From the NCBI GenBank assembly GCA_003833135.1, contig QZLH01000172.1, positions 38,240 to 102,239 of the forward strand: a stretch of 64,000 nucleotides of DNA. Direction: 5' to 3'. The notes under the pieces are model-generated. The model saw only the letters and a program-made list of their open reading frames with translations. It did no database searches and was not told the origin of the DNA. Positions 22,440-32,232 of the stretch are shown one piece after another; position 1 is the stretch's first letter; each line of letters begins with the position of its first letter. The position numbers were made by a program, and so were the translations under genes. This stretch comes from Oehlia diaphana. Lineage: Eukaryota > Glomeromycota > Glomeromycetes > Glomerales > Glomeraceae.

Positions 22440-23215
22440 ATCTTGCAAAGGACCGGCCTCCTCGCGTCGGATGTAATGCACGTAGTAGAGTCCTTCTATA
22501 TTCCTAAGAGTTGGATCGTAATACTGTCAAATAAAGAGGTGTACTCGGGTTTCTCTTTATATAAAATATTTGTTATTGTCTCCATTACCAATTTCGGAAT
22601 CGGTCTTAGAAGCTTCAGATCCACCCGTATGTACCACTTCTTTTTTGAACATTGATGGCATCTGAAGAAGGTTTCTTTCTGATTCATCTGATTCAGGAAT
22701 ATTTTCTGGATTTCGCGTCATTAATAATTCCCAGTCGGATCGTGTACTGTACATTTTCCATCACGTAAGTGATATGACAGATTTCTGAATTGTTGTTGTT
22801 TATCCGAGTTGTTTTTGCATAGCCTCAAGTTTATAAATTTCTTGAAATTGACTGACCATCCTCAGATAAGCGATCTGATTTTCGAGAGTTCTGAGAATAT
22901 ATGGGAACGCCACATACCGGAGGAAATTATGGATCAACCACAAAGGGAATATTGTAGTGATCCGGAATGCTTACCGCAGTCGTAAATCAATTATAGCAAG
23001 AAAACGGCGTCCTACCATACTCATTTCATCGATTATTAAATATTCTATATATTTAGTTTTCTTTGGAGTTTCTTAAAGATTCACCTTCAAGCTCAACGTT
23101 TACCCCCGCATATTGGAACAAAAAGTGACGAACGTATAGTGCTGCCTTCAATGTTAAAAGCAGTAACCCCTGTTGGAGGAACTACCATATTGTTCTCCGC
23201 TTAAGACCATTTTCC
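22440..23215 (-). pseudogene. PIF1-like (Helitron) helicase relic, copy 3
   Basis: Minus-strand copy of the same helicase as at 9.0-10.8 kb. Reading from 23215 down: LLLTLKAALYVRHFLFQYAG in a shifted frame (matching the AAFNVEGSTIHSSL block), MSMVGR-like residues near 23015, SIPDHYNIPF then PPVCGVPIYSQNSR near 22900-22985, a stretch with NPENIPESDESERN near 22695-22740, and VHTGGSEASKTDSE near 22590-22630. The block order matches copy 2, but the VAKIHT and GLINGVMG segments are shortened by deletions and frames change repeatedly. Nonfunctional. Confidence 0.75.
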
Positions 23216-23374
23216 TAATTCAATTAAAAGTAGGTACGTTTCTTTTTTTCAAAGATTTTTTAACCTTCTTTTTTCTTTAACAAGGTTGAAAAAATTTTAG
23301 TTAAAATAATGAAGAAAAATTATTTTATATTTATTATATTAAGTCAGTTAATGAATAGAGAGGAGACAACACTA

Positions 23375-24140
23375 CGAAATCCGAAGTGGAAAATTCTCAT
23401 GTGTACTATCTCAGGACACGGTACCAAAATAAAGGCGTTTCAGGAAACTATCAACCTTCATCGTCTACAGACATGGATATCTTGATATGCTGAACGATCA
23501 TTGGATCCCACTACTTGGGCTTATAAAATACGTATGCGAAATTTAGTGGATATGTTATCAGAAGGATTTGCCTATAACACAATCGCCGTATCGCAGTTAG
23601 TGAAATCCACGAACATGTAGACGGGTATTCGATCGAAACACACCCGGATGTCGCAAAAACGGTGCTATTTATTCACATCGATAATCCACCAATTCACTCT
23701 GATGACCCTACAAATATAACACCTTCACTTGATTATATTAAATAATTGGGAACTAACAACAAAATGTCCATTAGAAACCTGATAATCAAACAGCCTTCCT
23801 GTTAGCCCTAGTTACAGCAAGTAGACCTTCAGACTTGAAGAAGGTGAATATTACATCAATTAAGTCATCTAGCTCAGGATACACTTTAGAATGTAGAGAT
23901 CCGAAGGAACACAAATTAGCTAAATCACATTTATTGAGTACATCTAAATCTTCAGCAAAAAAGCTTTACAGTGCTTATTAAATAGAACCCAAACTTGGAG
24001 GGATGATCCTAAGAATAAACATGTACTGTTTCTGATCTCGAAGCTACCACATACACCCGCGGCCGCGGCTACAGATACCATCGCTAATTGGATTAAATCA
24101 GCGGTAAAACTTTCTTCTCATCCACAGTTCAGAAGCGACG
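23375..24140 (+). pseudogene. DIRS-like tyrosine recombinase relic
   Basis: Plus-strand frames give KWKILMCTISGHGTKIKAFQ, then TWAYKIRMRNLVDMLSEGFA and YNTI, HRSA-like and EIHEHVDGYSI/HPDVAKT in a shifted frame near 23590-23660, PPIHSDDPTNITPSLDYI near 23685-23745, and KTAFLLALVTASRPSDLKKV near 23790-23850. This order (core-binding helices, HRSALS-like turn, then LLALxTAxRxSDL with its catalytic-type Arg) is that of the tyrosine recombinases of DIRS-type retroelements. A following piece (KHVLFLISKLPHTPAAAATD, IANWIKSAVKLSS near 24010-24120) is the family's later helical region. The His-x-x-Arg and Tyr end are not recognisable, and stops and frameshifts are numerous. Confidence 0.7.
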
Positions 24141-24299
24141 ATGTTGTACCAAATAATCGACGATTTTGAAGTTATAGATAGAGATTGCCTTTACTTCCAA
24201 TAAAGTCTCCGAATTCGTCTTCGAAGAATTCCCCAGATAATGTTGCTTGTTTTTTATGCCACAAGTCAATGGAAAGTTGGGTCCTGCGGTACTTGCGTT

Positions 24300-24470
24300 T
24301 ATATTTTGATGAAAATAATGGTGGTAATTATAATTATGATGATGGTGATAATAATAACGATATGATGGGGATAATAATGATGATGGTGATGATAGTGATG
24401 ATGATGATAATGATAAAGATGGTGGTGATGGCGACAATAATAATGAAGAGGAGGAGGAGGAGGAGGACCT
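24300..24470 (+). repeat. GAT/AAT-rich microsatellite ending in a GAGGAG run
   Basis: Degenerate (gat)n/(aat)n sequence followed by ggtgatggcgacaataat and a GAG run. The tail resembles the end of the F-box minisatellite (ggtgatggcgacaataagg then GAG/GAA codons at 18377-18410). It may be a remnant of a related acidic tract or a convergent microsatellite; the flanks are not F-box-like. All long frames over it, on both strands, are repeat artefacts. Confidence 0.6.
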
Positions 24471-24954
24471 GGAAATCGGGATCGGGACAGCTCGTGATCT
24501 CCTTTGAGGCTTTTATACATCTGTCAATTGTTGGCAATTTCCTCTTGAATTTTTCAATTAAAATAAGACGATTTTTTTTTGTACAAGCCGTAAACAATTT
24601 ACTAATAATAATCGAGGATGGTGTTGACAATTAATTCAAAACAATTGGCATAACAAATGAATCTTCGAATGGGTGTAAAAGAAAATCCAACAGAAAAAAA
24701 GATTCGAATTGGACAATATTCTATTTTACAAAATAATGTTTCCAGAACAGGAATTTCAAAAGGACAATACGACAATCAACTTTGTCACAGAACAAGACAA
24801 CGGCGCGTTTTGTGATCGTTTAACTGGTCTAAACGGTGCATATGAGGGTGAGATAGATTATTTTAATCGAACCTTCTTCATGTTGTTTAATACGAATGAG
24901 CTGCTGCTTGAATACTTCTTGATTCTTCGCTCCACGCGATATATACGCGATATA
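24471..24954. other. Left flank of the Tc1/mariner element
   Basis: Ordinary flanking DNA without a recognised gene; a 91-codon frame (24709-24984) runs into the transposon terminus and is not supported. Confidence 0.4.
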
Positions 24955-25134
24955 CAGTCTGGTGCAAAAGTCTTTGGACAATAATCGGCAAAATTAAAAG
25001 TCACACAGATCGGCCAATTTAAACCCAAATCAAGTTAAACTTTGTACATTAAAAATACATCATTCGTACTACTAATTACCATCTTAATTGCTAAGCCACA
25101 CTTAAAAAAAAATTTTTTTCATTACAACAAAGAA

Positions 25135-26776
25135 ATGAAGAGTAATGCGAGTGCACAGGCCCAATCNNNNNNNNNNNNNNNNNNNNNNNNNNNNNNNNNN
25201 NNNNNNNNNNNNNNNNNNNNNNNNNNNNNNNNNNNNNNNNNNNNNNNNNNNNNNNNNNNNNNNNNNNNNNNNNNNNNNNNNNNNNNNNNNNNNNNNNNNN
25301 NNNNNNNNNNNNNNNNNNNNNNNNNNNNNNNNNNNNNNNNNNNNNNNNNNNNNNNNNNNNNNNNNNNNNNNNNNNNNNNNNNNNNNNNNNNNNNNNNNNN
25401 NNNNNNNNNNNNNNNNNNNNNNNNNNNNNNNNNNNNNNNNNNNNNNNNNNNNNNNNNNNNNNNNNNNNNNNNNNNNNNNNNNNNNNNNNNNNNNNNNNNN
25501 NNNNNNNNNNNNNNNNNNNNNNNNNNNNNNNNNNNNNNNNNNNNNNNNNNNNNNNNNNNNNNNNNNNNNNNNNNNNNNNNNNNNNNNNNNNNNNNNNNNN
25601 NNNNNNNNNNNNNNNNNNNNNNNNNNNNNNNNNNNNNNNNNNNNNNNNNNNNNNNNNNNNNNNNNNNNNNNNNNNNNNNNNNNNNNNNNNNNNNNNNNNN
25701 NNNNNNNNNNNNNNNNNNNNNNNNNNNNNNNNNNNNNNNNNNNNNNNNNNNNNNNNNNNNNNNNNNNNNNNNNNNNNNNNNNNNNNNNNNNNNNNNNNNN
25801 NNNNNNNNNNNNNNNNNNNNNNNNNNNNNNNNNNNNNNNNNNNNNNNNNNNNNNNNNNNNNNNNNNNNNNNNNNNNNNNNNNNNNNNNNNNNNNNNNNNN
25901 NNNNNNNNNNNNNNNNNNNNNNNNNNNNNNNNNNNNNNNNNNNNNNNNNNNNNNNNNNNNNNNNNNNNNNNNNNNNNNNNNNNNNNNNNNNNNNNNNNNN
26001 NNNNNNNNNNNNNNNNNNNNNNNNNNNNNNNNNNNNNNNNNNNNNNNNNNNNNNNNNNNNNNNNNNNNNNNNTATCGTTAAAGGGTGTGAATGTGTCCTA
26101 TAGCACAGTATTGAGACATTTAGCCAGTTTAGGCTACGATAAAAAATGTGCGCCAATATTAACCAGATTGCATAAGGAAAAACGAATAGAATGGGCTCGA
26201 AGACATCAGAATGATGACTGGAATCGCACAGTCTTTACAGATGAAACATCCTTTTGGCTATTTAGTAACACTGTGCAGTATTGGTATCGAGGTCAAAGAC
26301 CAGTCCGTCGCATTCCAAAAGACCGAACGAGAGTTAATGCATGGGGTGGATTTTGTGTCCGGGGAAAAACTAGTCTTTACTGTTTTCATGAAAATATGAC
26401 TGGGGCAGTTTATGTTGAAATAATAAGGGATTATCTTCCTGAGATCAGAAGGATGTTACGTGGCAATTGGCGTCTACAACAAGACAATGACCCTAAGCAC
26501 ACAAGCCGTGTTGCGAAGGAATTCCTACAAGAAAATGTCCCAACTGTTATGGACTGGCCTTCCAACAGTCCTGATTTAAACCCCATCAAAAATTTGTGGT
26601 CTGTTCTTAAAAGGAATGTAGAGTTGCGGCAACCACGAAATATTGGGGAATTAGAAAGTTTTATGGAGGAGGAATGGTCAAAAATTCCTCAGAACATTAT
26701 AAGAAATTTAGTTGGGTCAATGAAGGAGAGGTGTAGGCTTGTTATTGAGAATAATGGGGAACGTATTCCTTATTAA
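25135..26776 (+). CDS. Tc1/mariner-type DDE transposase, interrupted by assembly gap; last catalytic Glu replaced
   Basis: Cut-and-paste transposase. The probable start is the ATG at 25135 (MKSNASAQAQ before the gap), but the start side and the rest are in different frames across 906 N, so the join is unresolved. After the gap an uninterrupted frame (26075-26776) begins with the end of the helix-turn-helix region (VSYSTVLRHLASLGYDKK) and holds the DDE core: first Asp in VFTDETSFWLF, second Asp in QQDNDPKHTS, and SNSPDLNPIKNLWSVLKRNV, where the family has ENLW. Counting 34 residues from the second Asp puts the catalytic acidic position exactly at this Lys (AAA at 26587-26589). If the assembly is right, the enzyme should be inactive although otherwise intact. 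It ends NNGERIPY. Confidence 0.85.
25167..26072. other. Assembly gap (906 N)
   Basis: Unsequenced. It removes the N-terminal and DNA-binding half of the transposase. Any frame appearing to run through it is meaningless. Confidence 1.
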
Positions 26777-26898
26777 TTTTTTTTTAAATAAATCTCCTGC
26801 TTTTTGGCTTTCGAATGAATGCTTGATCACATGATTTGGCGCAGTAATGATGTAGCTACGGAAGAAAACATTTGTCCAAAGACTTTTGCACCAGACTG

Positions 26899-27699
26899 TA
26901 TATGAACGGGTGCAGAATAATGAGAATAATGCTAAAATACTGGACGAGTAATTTGTAACAAATGGATTGGATTTTGAACAGGTTGAACAAGTTGAGATGT
27001 TCGAGTGCTCACGTGGTATTATTGCATTTATCGGGATATTTCGATATTGTATTAGAGCAGTCGAATTTATATCATGGACATTCTTATTTGCCATTTAATA
27101 CATATTTGGAAGGAATTGTTAGAGTAGTAAGTACCATTCACTACTCCAGTTATAGTTTTGATCTCTCTTTGGATAGGACTTCATTGATTAAATCAATGTG
27201 TATTGTATTTCTTTTTATAGTTCAAATAAAAATGCGAATATTTTATTTTATTTTTATTTATTTATTTCAAAGTTCCACAATTTTTTTTTTTACTCAACCT
27301 CGTTCCAAAAAATCCAAAAAATCCAAAAAATCAGAGAATATATTATGCGATTTACTGTAACTAGCGCTTATTAATTAGAGCTGGATATAAGACGAAATTA
27401 ATAAAAAACAAAAATGATGATGAAAGAACTAAAATTGTTTTAAGAACTTGAAAGTTCATAATTGGAATTTGAAGATATGAGAAGATGATGTACGTTTCCC
27501 GTTTCCTAGTTATATAAGTAAATATAATTAGGTAATATAATTACTCATATCAGTCATATGAATAAAAGTTACTTACGTTACACAATAGTAAGAATTTTTA
27601 AAACCGCCATAGTAGATTGCATACATCCAGTTGATCTCATTATCCATTCAACATTTCATCTAACGCGCCGTCTGAGAATTGTTTAGTTGTATCATTAAA
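26899..27699. other. Right flank of the transposon, no gene recognised
   Basis: An open frame of 132 codons (26962-27360) exists but its second half is low-complexity (Phe/Ile runs, then a repeated aaaaatcc unit coding KKSKKSKKS). The first 60 codons (MDWILNRLNKLRCSSAHVVL) have no recognised family. Confidence 0.35.
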
Positions 27700-27975
27700 T
27701 TATAGAAACAGTAAAATGCATGAGATCATTTAAGGTAACTCACTAATTCTATGTCAACAAATTTTCTATCATCATTACTATTTAACTTATACTTCGTATG
27801 GGATGATTAGGCACATGAAGCATCTATGGCATCTATAATTGTAATGGATGTTGACTAATCAGTTGCAACAGGATCAGCTTATAGTACTTGATAGTACAGT
27901 AAAAGTATGGGATATAGAGAAAGTTTTTGTACACATAATTTTCGGGAACATGGAGGAATTATAAGTTAATTGAAT
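27700..27975 (+). pseudogene. UTP13/TBL3-like WD40 pseudogene fragment
   Basis: Fragment of a WD40-repeat protein resembling UTP13 (TBL3), a U3 snoRNP (small-subunit processome) component in rRNA processing. Readable blocks: ETVKCMRSFK, then an intron 27735-27810 (76 nt, gtaact..gattag), then AHEASMASIIVMDVD, stop, SVATGSAYST, stops, DSTVKVWDIEKVF, frameshift, THNFREHGGIIS. Removing the intron joins FK to AHEA in frame, as expected for this family (SFKAHEAPV-type), and the ATGSADxTVKVWDI and HNFxGHGGIIS blocks follow in order. Stops and a frameshift within 250 nt make it a pseudogene; the retained intron shows it arose by DNA duplication, not retrocopying. The family choice rests on the FKAHEA/ATGSA/VKVWDI/HNFxxHGG order. 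Confidence 0.6.
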
Positions 27976-28766
27976 TTATTTCAGATGGATGTTAATTTCA
28001 TTGTATATATATATAATATATATATAGGATTTATTAAAAAGAAGGCAAATTTTGCTCAGGAAGAGTCAATTTTAATTGATTATTTAGTTGAAACTATATT
28101 GAAACGTCATGTTGATAAAATAATTTTAAGTGGGATGATTGCCGAGAGTTTCATAGGGAACGAAGCTAGCTCATGATGGTTGATGAATTACTTATATTTA
28201 GCAATAGTCAAGATAAAGTTGGGACTTGAAGAAGGAAAATTGATCAAAACTTTTTAATATACAAGAAAGAATTATTTTATACTGATGGTAATGATAATGG
28301 TAAATTAATTATATCTTTTGAAGTCAAACCCAATTTTTTTATTTATTTTATTTTTAATTGTTAGGAATTACCATTGTCTTGAAACTCAATGTCCGGAATT
28401 TGCGCGCGCGCGAAACTTCGCAAATGGCCAAGAAAATTTTTGTGCACAAAGCACACAAAAACCATGTATATACTTCCACACATTTTGTACATAGAATTTA
28501 TTTGATAAGGTATTTAATCAGTGCTAAATATAATAATAATGCTTTATTTACAATTCTAACTCTTTTTTAAAAACAAGCCAGGTCCAGTAATTCTGCATAA
28601 CTACCAACCTTGATGTCTTAAAGGGCAGCTAATCAATGGAAAGATTGGTGTTATATCGTAATTTTATTTTAATTCACCTTTTTTTTTGATCGTGAATATT
28701 CTAAATTTATTTAGTTTTTATTAATTCATTTAATTAGTTCGTATGTTGATTAAATTTTTAATTTAG
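27976..28766. other. No recognised gene; possible earlier exons
   Basis: A 68-codon frame (27970-28176, with EESILIDYLVETILKRHVDK) and a 70-codon frame (28358-28570) that crosses a (GC)n run near 28402. Neither is recognised. They could be exons of the gene ending at 28922, but I could not build a model. Confidence 0.3.
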
Positions 28767-28922
28767 GAACGAATGTACAACCATGGAATTTTACTCCATT
28801 TCGATCACGACAGCAAAATTTACATGGATCGTTTAGGATTTCAAACCCGTTTGTATCTTATTCACGAGGCAAATGAACAAATTAAACGGATGATTAAAAA
28901 AACACGCGGCGGGACTGAATGA
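28767..28922 (+). CDS. Possible last exon of an unrecognised gene
   Basis: A 51-codon stretch reading ERMYNHGILLHFDHDSKIYM, then LGFQTRLYLIHEANEQIKRM and a basic end before TGA. It is directly preceded by ttaatttag, a good 3' splice acceptor, and its codon use looks protein-like against A+T-rich surroundings. An internal ATG is its third codon. No domain recognised; earlier exons not found. It could equally be a relic. Confidence 0.35.
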   Translation, partial: ERMYNHGILLHFDHDSKIYMDRLGFQTRLYLIHEANEQIKRMIKKTRGGTE

Positions 28923-29477
28923 TCACCGTGTTATAATTTGTTGAGTCAATTCAAAATATTTTTCTAAGCATGAACATAAATTAACAGATTTCTGAAAACA
29001 ATCAGGGATTGAGAGACTTGAAACATTTTTGGTTTATTTAAAATGAATGAAAACAAATAACCAGGAGAGAAAATTGTCAATACGAGTTTCGGAAACATGT
29101 TGAATTCAAATTATTCATCTGTTTGAAGAAGAGCATAACACGTTATAATTGCTGATATTGCTAAGAAAAATGAAGAAAAAAGAATGATATGGATAAGATG
29201 AGAAGATAAATAATTATTTCCAAGATCAATCCTTCAGGTTATCTTGAATATTATAAAGTACATGTGGAATAGATGGAATGACAAAAAAGACCATATACGA
29301 TTTCTGGCGTTCACCTTTTTATTTAGTACTGTTAGATTTATTCTACGTGGCACACTCATAAGGCCATTCATTCATTAACTTACTAATAAAGAAGTTTAAG
29401 GTGATAAATGTTAATTATCGGTGTTTTTTATAGCGAAAATAGCGAAATAGAACTTTTTACTTCTTTTTTTTGCTTTC
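28923..29477. other. Gene-free stretch
   Basis: A+T-rich; no coding frame or repeat of note. Confidence 0.4.
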
Positions 29478-29680
29478 TTCGTTCAGGAGCGTTTACTAAG
29501 TTTACTAACGTTCTTTTATTCTTTTTTTTTAGGAATGATACCTTGGACTCCCCGGAGTAGAAATGGATTCCCGGTAAATGTCTTGTCGTTTTTTTTTGTT
29601 TCGTTCAGGAATGTTTACTAACCTTCTTTTATTTTCTTTTTTTGTAGAAACGGCACCCTGGACTCTTCGGAAGCGAAATG
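29478..29680. repeat. Two tandem copies of a roughly 121-bp unit
   Basis: Copies at 29478-29562 and 29599-29680. Shared blocks in order: ttcgttcagga, tgtttacta, cttttatt plus a T run, then a G+C-rich block ccttggactccccggag / ccctggactcttcggaag followed by gaaatg. The conserved G+C-rich block in A+T-rich DNA is notable; no protein frame spans both. Confidence 0.7.
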
Positions 29681-31415
29681 TTAATGGCTATCTTATTCTT
29701 TTTGGCGTTGCTTCTTTATTTTCGTTGATTTTGTTCAGATGTTGCTTTGTTTGATATGTAATAGATATCATCATCCATGATCTTGCTTTATTTTGTTGAT
29801 TCTATTCATTTTTGGTAGTGTTGGGATGTCAACCTTGTTTTATTTTCACCAATTAATATTTCATTCTTAGTGTTGTACTTGATAATAAAATTAAAAGATG
29901 AGCCAATCTTTTGTATGTCATATGATTTATATTTCACGTGGGTGCACAGTGAGCGTTTAGCAATTTATCGTTTTTTTTTTTTATTTAATTTAATAATCTC
30001 ATCTGAATTACTCCTGATTTGTCATAAAATTCTATTGGTTTAAATTTTAATCAGGATTTCCGTTAAATCCTCGATGAGATGACAAGATTTTATTGATATT
30101 TGTAACACCAATTTTATGACTTTCTTTAGTTTCATTGATTAAAAAGGTTTGAAATTTTAAACAAAAACAATAAAAGACTCATACCAATGAAAATTGCATT
30201 TGAAAGAAATACCTTGTTTAATAAACATTCATCATTAATGTATTAAAGTTTAAACTTTGTGATAGTACAAATACATTATGATCTTCCATTCAAATGGATT
30301 GATGATTGGACAATAGTGATGGCATTCGGCTAATTTAATTTCTCCTTTTTGTTCATAAAATTTATTTTTATTGGGTTGTATTTTAAAAATTGAACGAAAT
30401 AAAGAAAGTATTTTCGTCTAAATTTTATTCTAGATAATCTATCTCGTATATCGGATTAGTCCCGAAAAATTCCTGATTGAAATTTTTGTATAAATGATAA
30501 AAGATTATGCATATCCATACTCTTTACTGGTCCAGAAATTTGAAATCCTTCTTGTTTAATAAATTCCCGATCCTGTAACCTATTTTTGGGGATTATATAA
30601 ACTTTCTGAATTCCGAATTTTGTGAGATAAACATATGATATAAGCTTACAACCTACCTATTGATTATCTATATTTGAATGACTCATATTATTTTGTTTAG
30701 TTAATGATGATATTTTTGGCCTAGAAATATGAATCTTAAATGCTTATTCATACTATTCATACTATAACTGGTCCATTTCGTTATTGAATACTTTAATAAA
30801 TGTTACACCATATGAAATCTCGAAGTACACGAATCCATTTAGATGAATTGCTGAATTCGGTTAATTAATACATGCTTCGTTCTTCTTGTGATCTATATTT
30901 GGAATAATTTTTTTAAATAACGCGATAATTCCGATTATTATGAATTAAAGGAATTCCGATTATTATAATTTATTGAAATATGAAAAAGTTATAACTTAAA
31001 TGATTAAATTTTTTATGTTACTATTTTGATTGATAATTTCCTTTATAGTCCCTGTAACAAAAGATTGCGAAAGATAATATCTATTGTACTTTAAATTCGA
31101 AACCTAAATGACCCCTCGCTGGTTTGTTTAAAGGGGTAATGTAACTATATTATTAATTAAATTGGTAACAACATGAAATTATAAGAAAATTAAGATATAT
31201 AAACCATGAAAAAATTTCTTTATGGATTCCTATAAAATTGACAAAGATAAAATTTTAAAATATTAAATTATTAAATCATTAAACTAAATGATTAGCAAAA
31301 TCATTAAAATCATTAAACTTTATAAACTTAACAATACTCTTTCTTTAATCACTGTCCAAAAACGTCCTCAAGAAGGCAATATGAAACGACATCCACTAAA
31401 TTCGTGGATAATTGG
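29681..31415. other. Gene-free A+T-rich stretch
   Basis: No coding frame, RNA gene or strong repeat seen. Confidence 0.4.
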
Positions 31416-31447
31416 GGCACGGCACGCAACATATAGCGTGCCGTGTC
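31416..31447. repeat. Short G+C-rich hairpin
   Basis: Arms ggcacggcacgc (31416-31427) and gcgtgccgtgtc (31436-31447) pair at 11 of 12 positions around an 8-nt loop. Confidence 0.75.
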
Positions 31448-31500
31448 ATACTTAAAACATCCCCAAGAAAAAGCGGCGGGGAGAAGACGCGGGAAAAGTA

Positions 31501-31564
31501 GCGCGTTATAAGTAAAGTCACGGGCCGTTCAATATGCGCGTTATAAGTAAACGGCCCGTGACTT
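31501..31564. repeat. Perfect 15-bp inverted repeat combined with 16-bp direct repeat
   Basis: aagtcacgggccgtt (31515-31529) is the exact reverse complement of 31550-31564, with a 20-nt loop. The 16-mer gcgcgttataagtaaa occurs at 31501 and again inside the loop at about 31536. No protein frame crosses it. Confidence 0.85.
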
Positions 31565-31628
31565 GATTATGGAGAATACACGGAGGTGAATGAGGATAAT
31601 CTTAAATTTTTTTGGTCCATCACTTCAA

Positions 31629-31733
31629 TTTAAATATTTGTTATAAAATATATCTAATCATGTAAATTTAAATATTTGTCTTAAAATATATCTAATCATG
31701 TAAATTTAAATTTTTGTCTTTAAATAAATCTAA
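31629..31733. repeat. 38-bp tandem repeat, about 2.8 copies
   Basis: Unit of type tttaaatatttgtcttaaaa followed by tatatctaatcatgtaaa; copies begin about 31629, 31667 and 31705, the last diverged. Confidence 0.8.
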
Positions 31734-32079
31734 AGTTCTTTAAAAATAAAATATATACCAAATTATTAATAATATTATTATTTACTTTACTGTTTCTAAA
31801 ATTCTTTAAAAATTATCAATAAAGTTTGATCCTGCATTTAATAATGATTGGTTTTTAATTGAAAACGTATTTATAATCATGCTGTGAAAAATGTAAAGAC
31901 GTAAAATATGATAAAGTAAATAAATACCTGCTAACTTTGACCAGTATTTAATACGTTTAATCAGAGATTAGAGCAATATCCCTGTAAAAAATTTTATCTG
32001 ATTAGAACAATTTATTATTCGTAAAGATGTTCTCCAAAAATATAAATATGATTAGTTTTATTTCCTTACATCTTCAATC
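31734..32079. other. A+T-rich spacer
   Basis: Nothing recognised. Confidence 0.4.
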
Positions 32080-32232
32080 ATGGCGAGATATATTCCCTAT
32101 ATCCCAATTCGTGAAGTATGAAGAAAGAAGCAACCTAATTGCTTCATTTTATATCGTAAATGACTTGTTAAGCATTACTACGCGATCACTCCAGCTGCAT
32201 CATACATTTGGAAGCGGATGTCTGACTCGTAA
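32080..32232 (+). pseudogene. HMG-box relic
   Basis: One continuous frame of 50 codons starting MARYIPYIPIREV, a TGA, then RKKQPNCFILYRK, a second TGA, LVKHYYAITPAASYIWKRMS, then DS and TAA. KKxPNCFILYRK..xxxW(K)xMS is the core of an HMG-box (MATA-HMG type: PPNAFILYR ... ia..Wk.ms), a DNA-binding fold of transcription factors including fungal mating-type-like proteins. Helix 1 and most of helix 2 are recognisable; helix 3 is lost. Two in-frame stops make it a relic. HMG-box genes are numerous in Glomeromycotina, so this is probably one decayed family member rather than a mating locus. Confidence 0.65.

Larger units (their letters stand above)
24955..26898 (+). mobile_element. Tc1/mariner transposon
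   Basis: Bounded by perfect 27-bp inverted termini (24955-24981 and 26872-26898), outer end CAGTCTGGTGCAAAAGTC, and flanked on both sides by TA, the target duplication of this superfamily (24953-24954 and 26899-26900). The apparent length is 1944 bp including a 906-N assembly gap whose true size is unknown. It carries a transposase reading plus strand. The identical termini and nearly intact reading frame suggest recent insertion. Confidence 0.93.

Noticed and set aside
24129..24637. Several 73-149-codon frames around 24.3 kb on both strands
   Set aside because: They read through a GAT/GAG microsatellite; the flanking parts belong to the decayed recombinase region.
25042..26156. Long open frames on both strands crossing the N run
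   Set aside because: They are open only because 906 unknown bases contain no stops. Only the plus-strand part after 26073 is real transposase.
32080..32232. TGA read as a sense codon in the HMG-box frame
   Set aside because: All convincing genes in the window use TGA as stop (F-box gene, C2H2 gene), so nonsense mutations are simpler.
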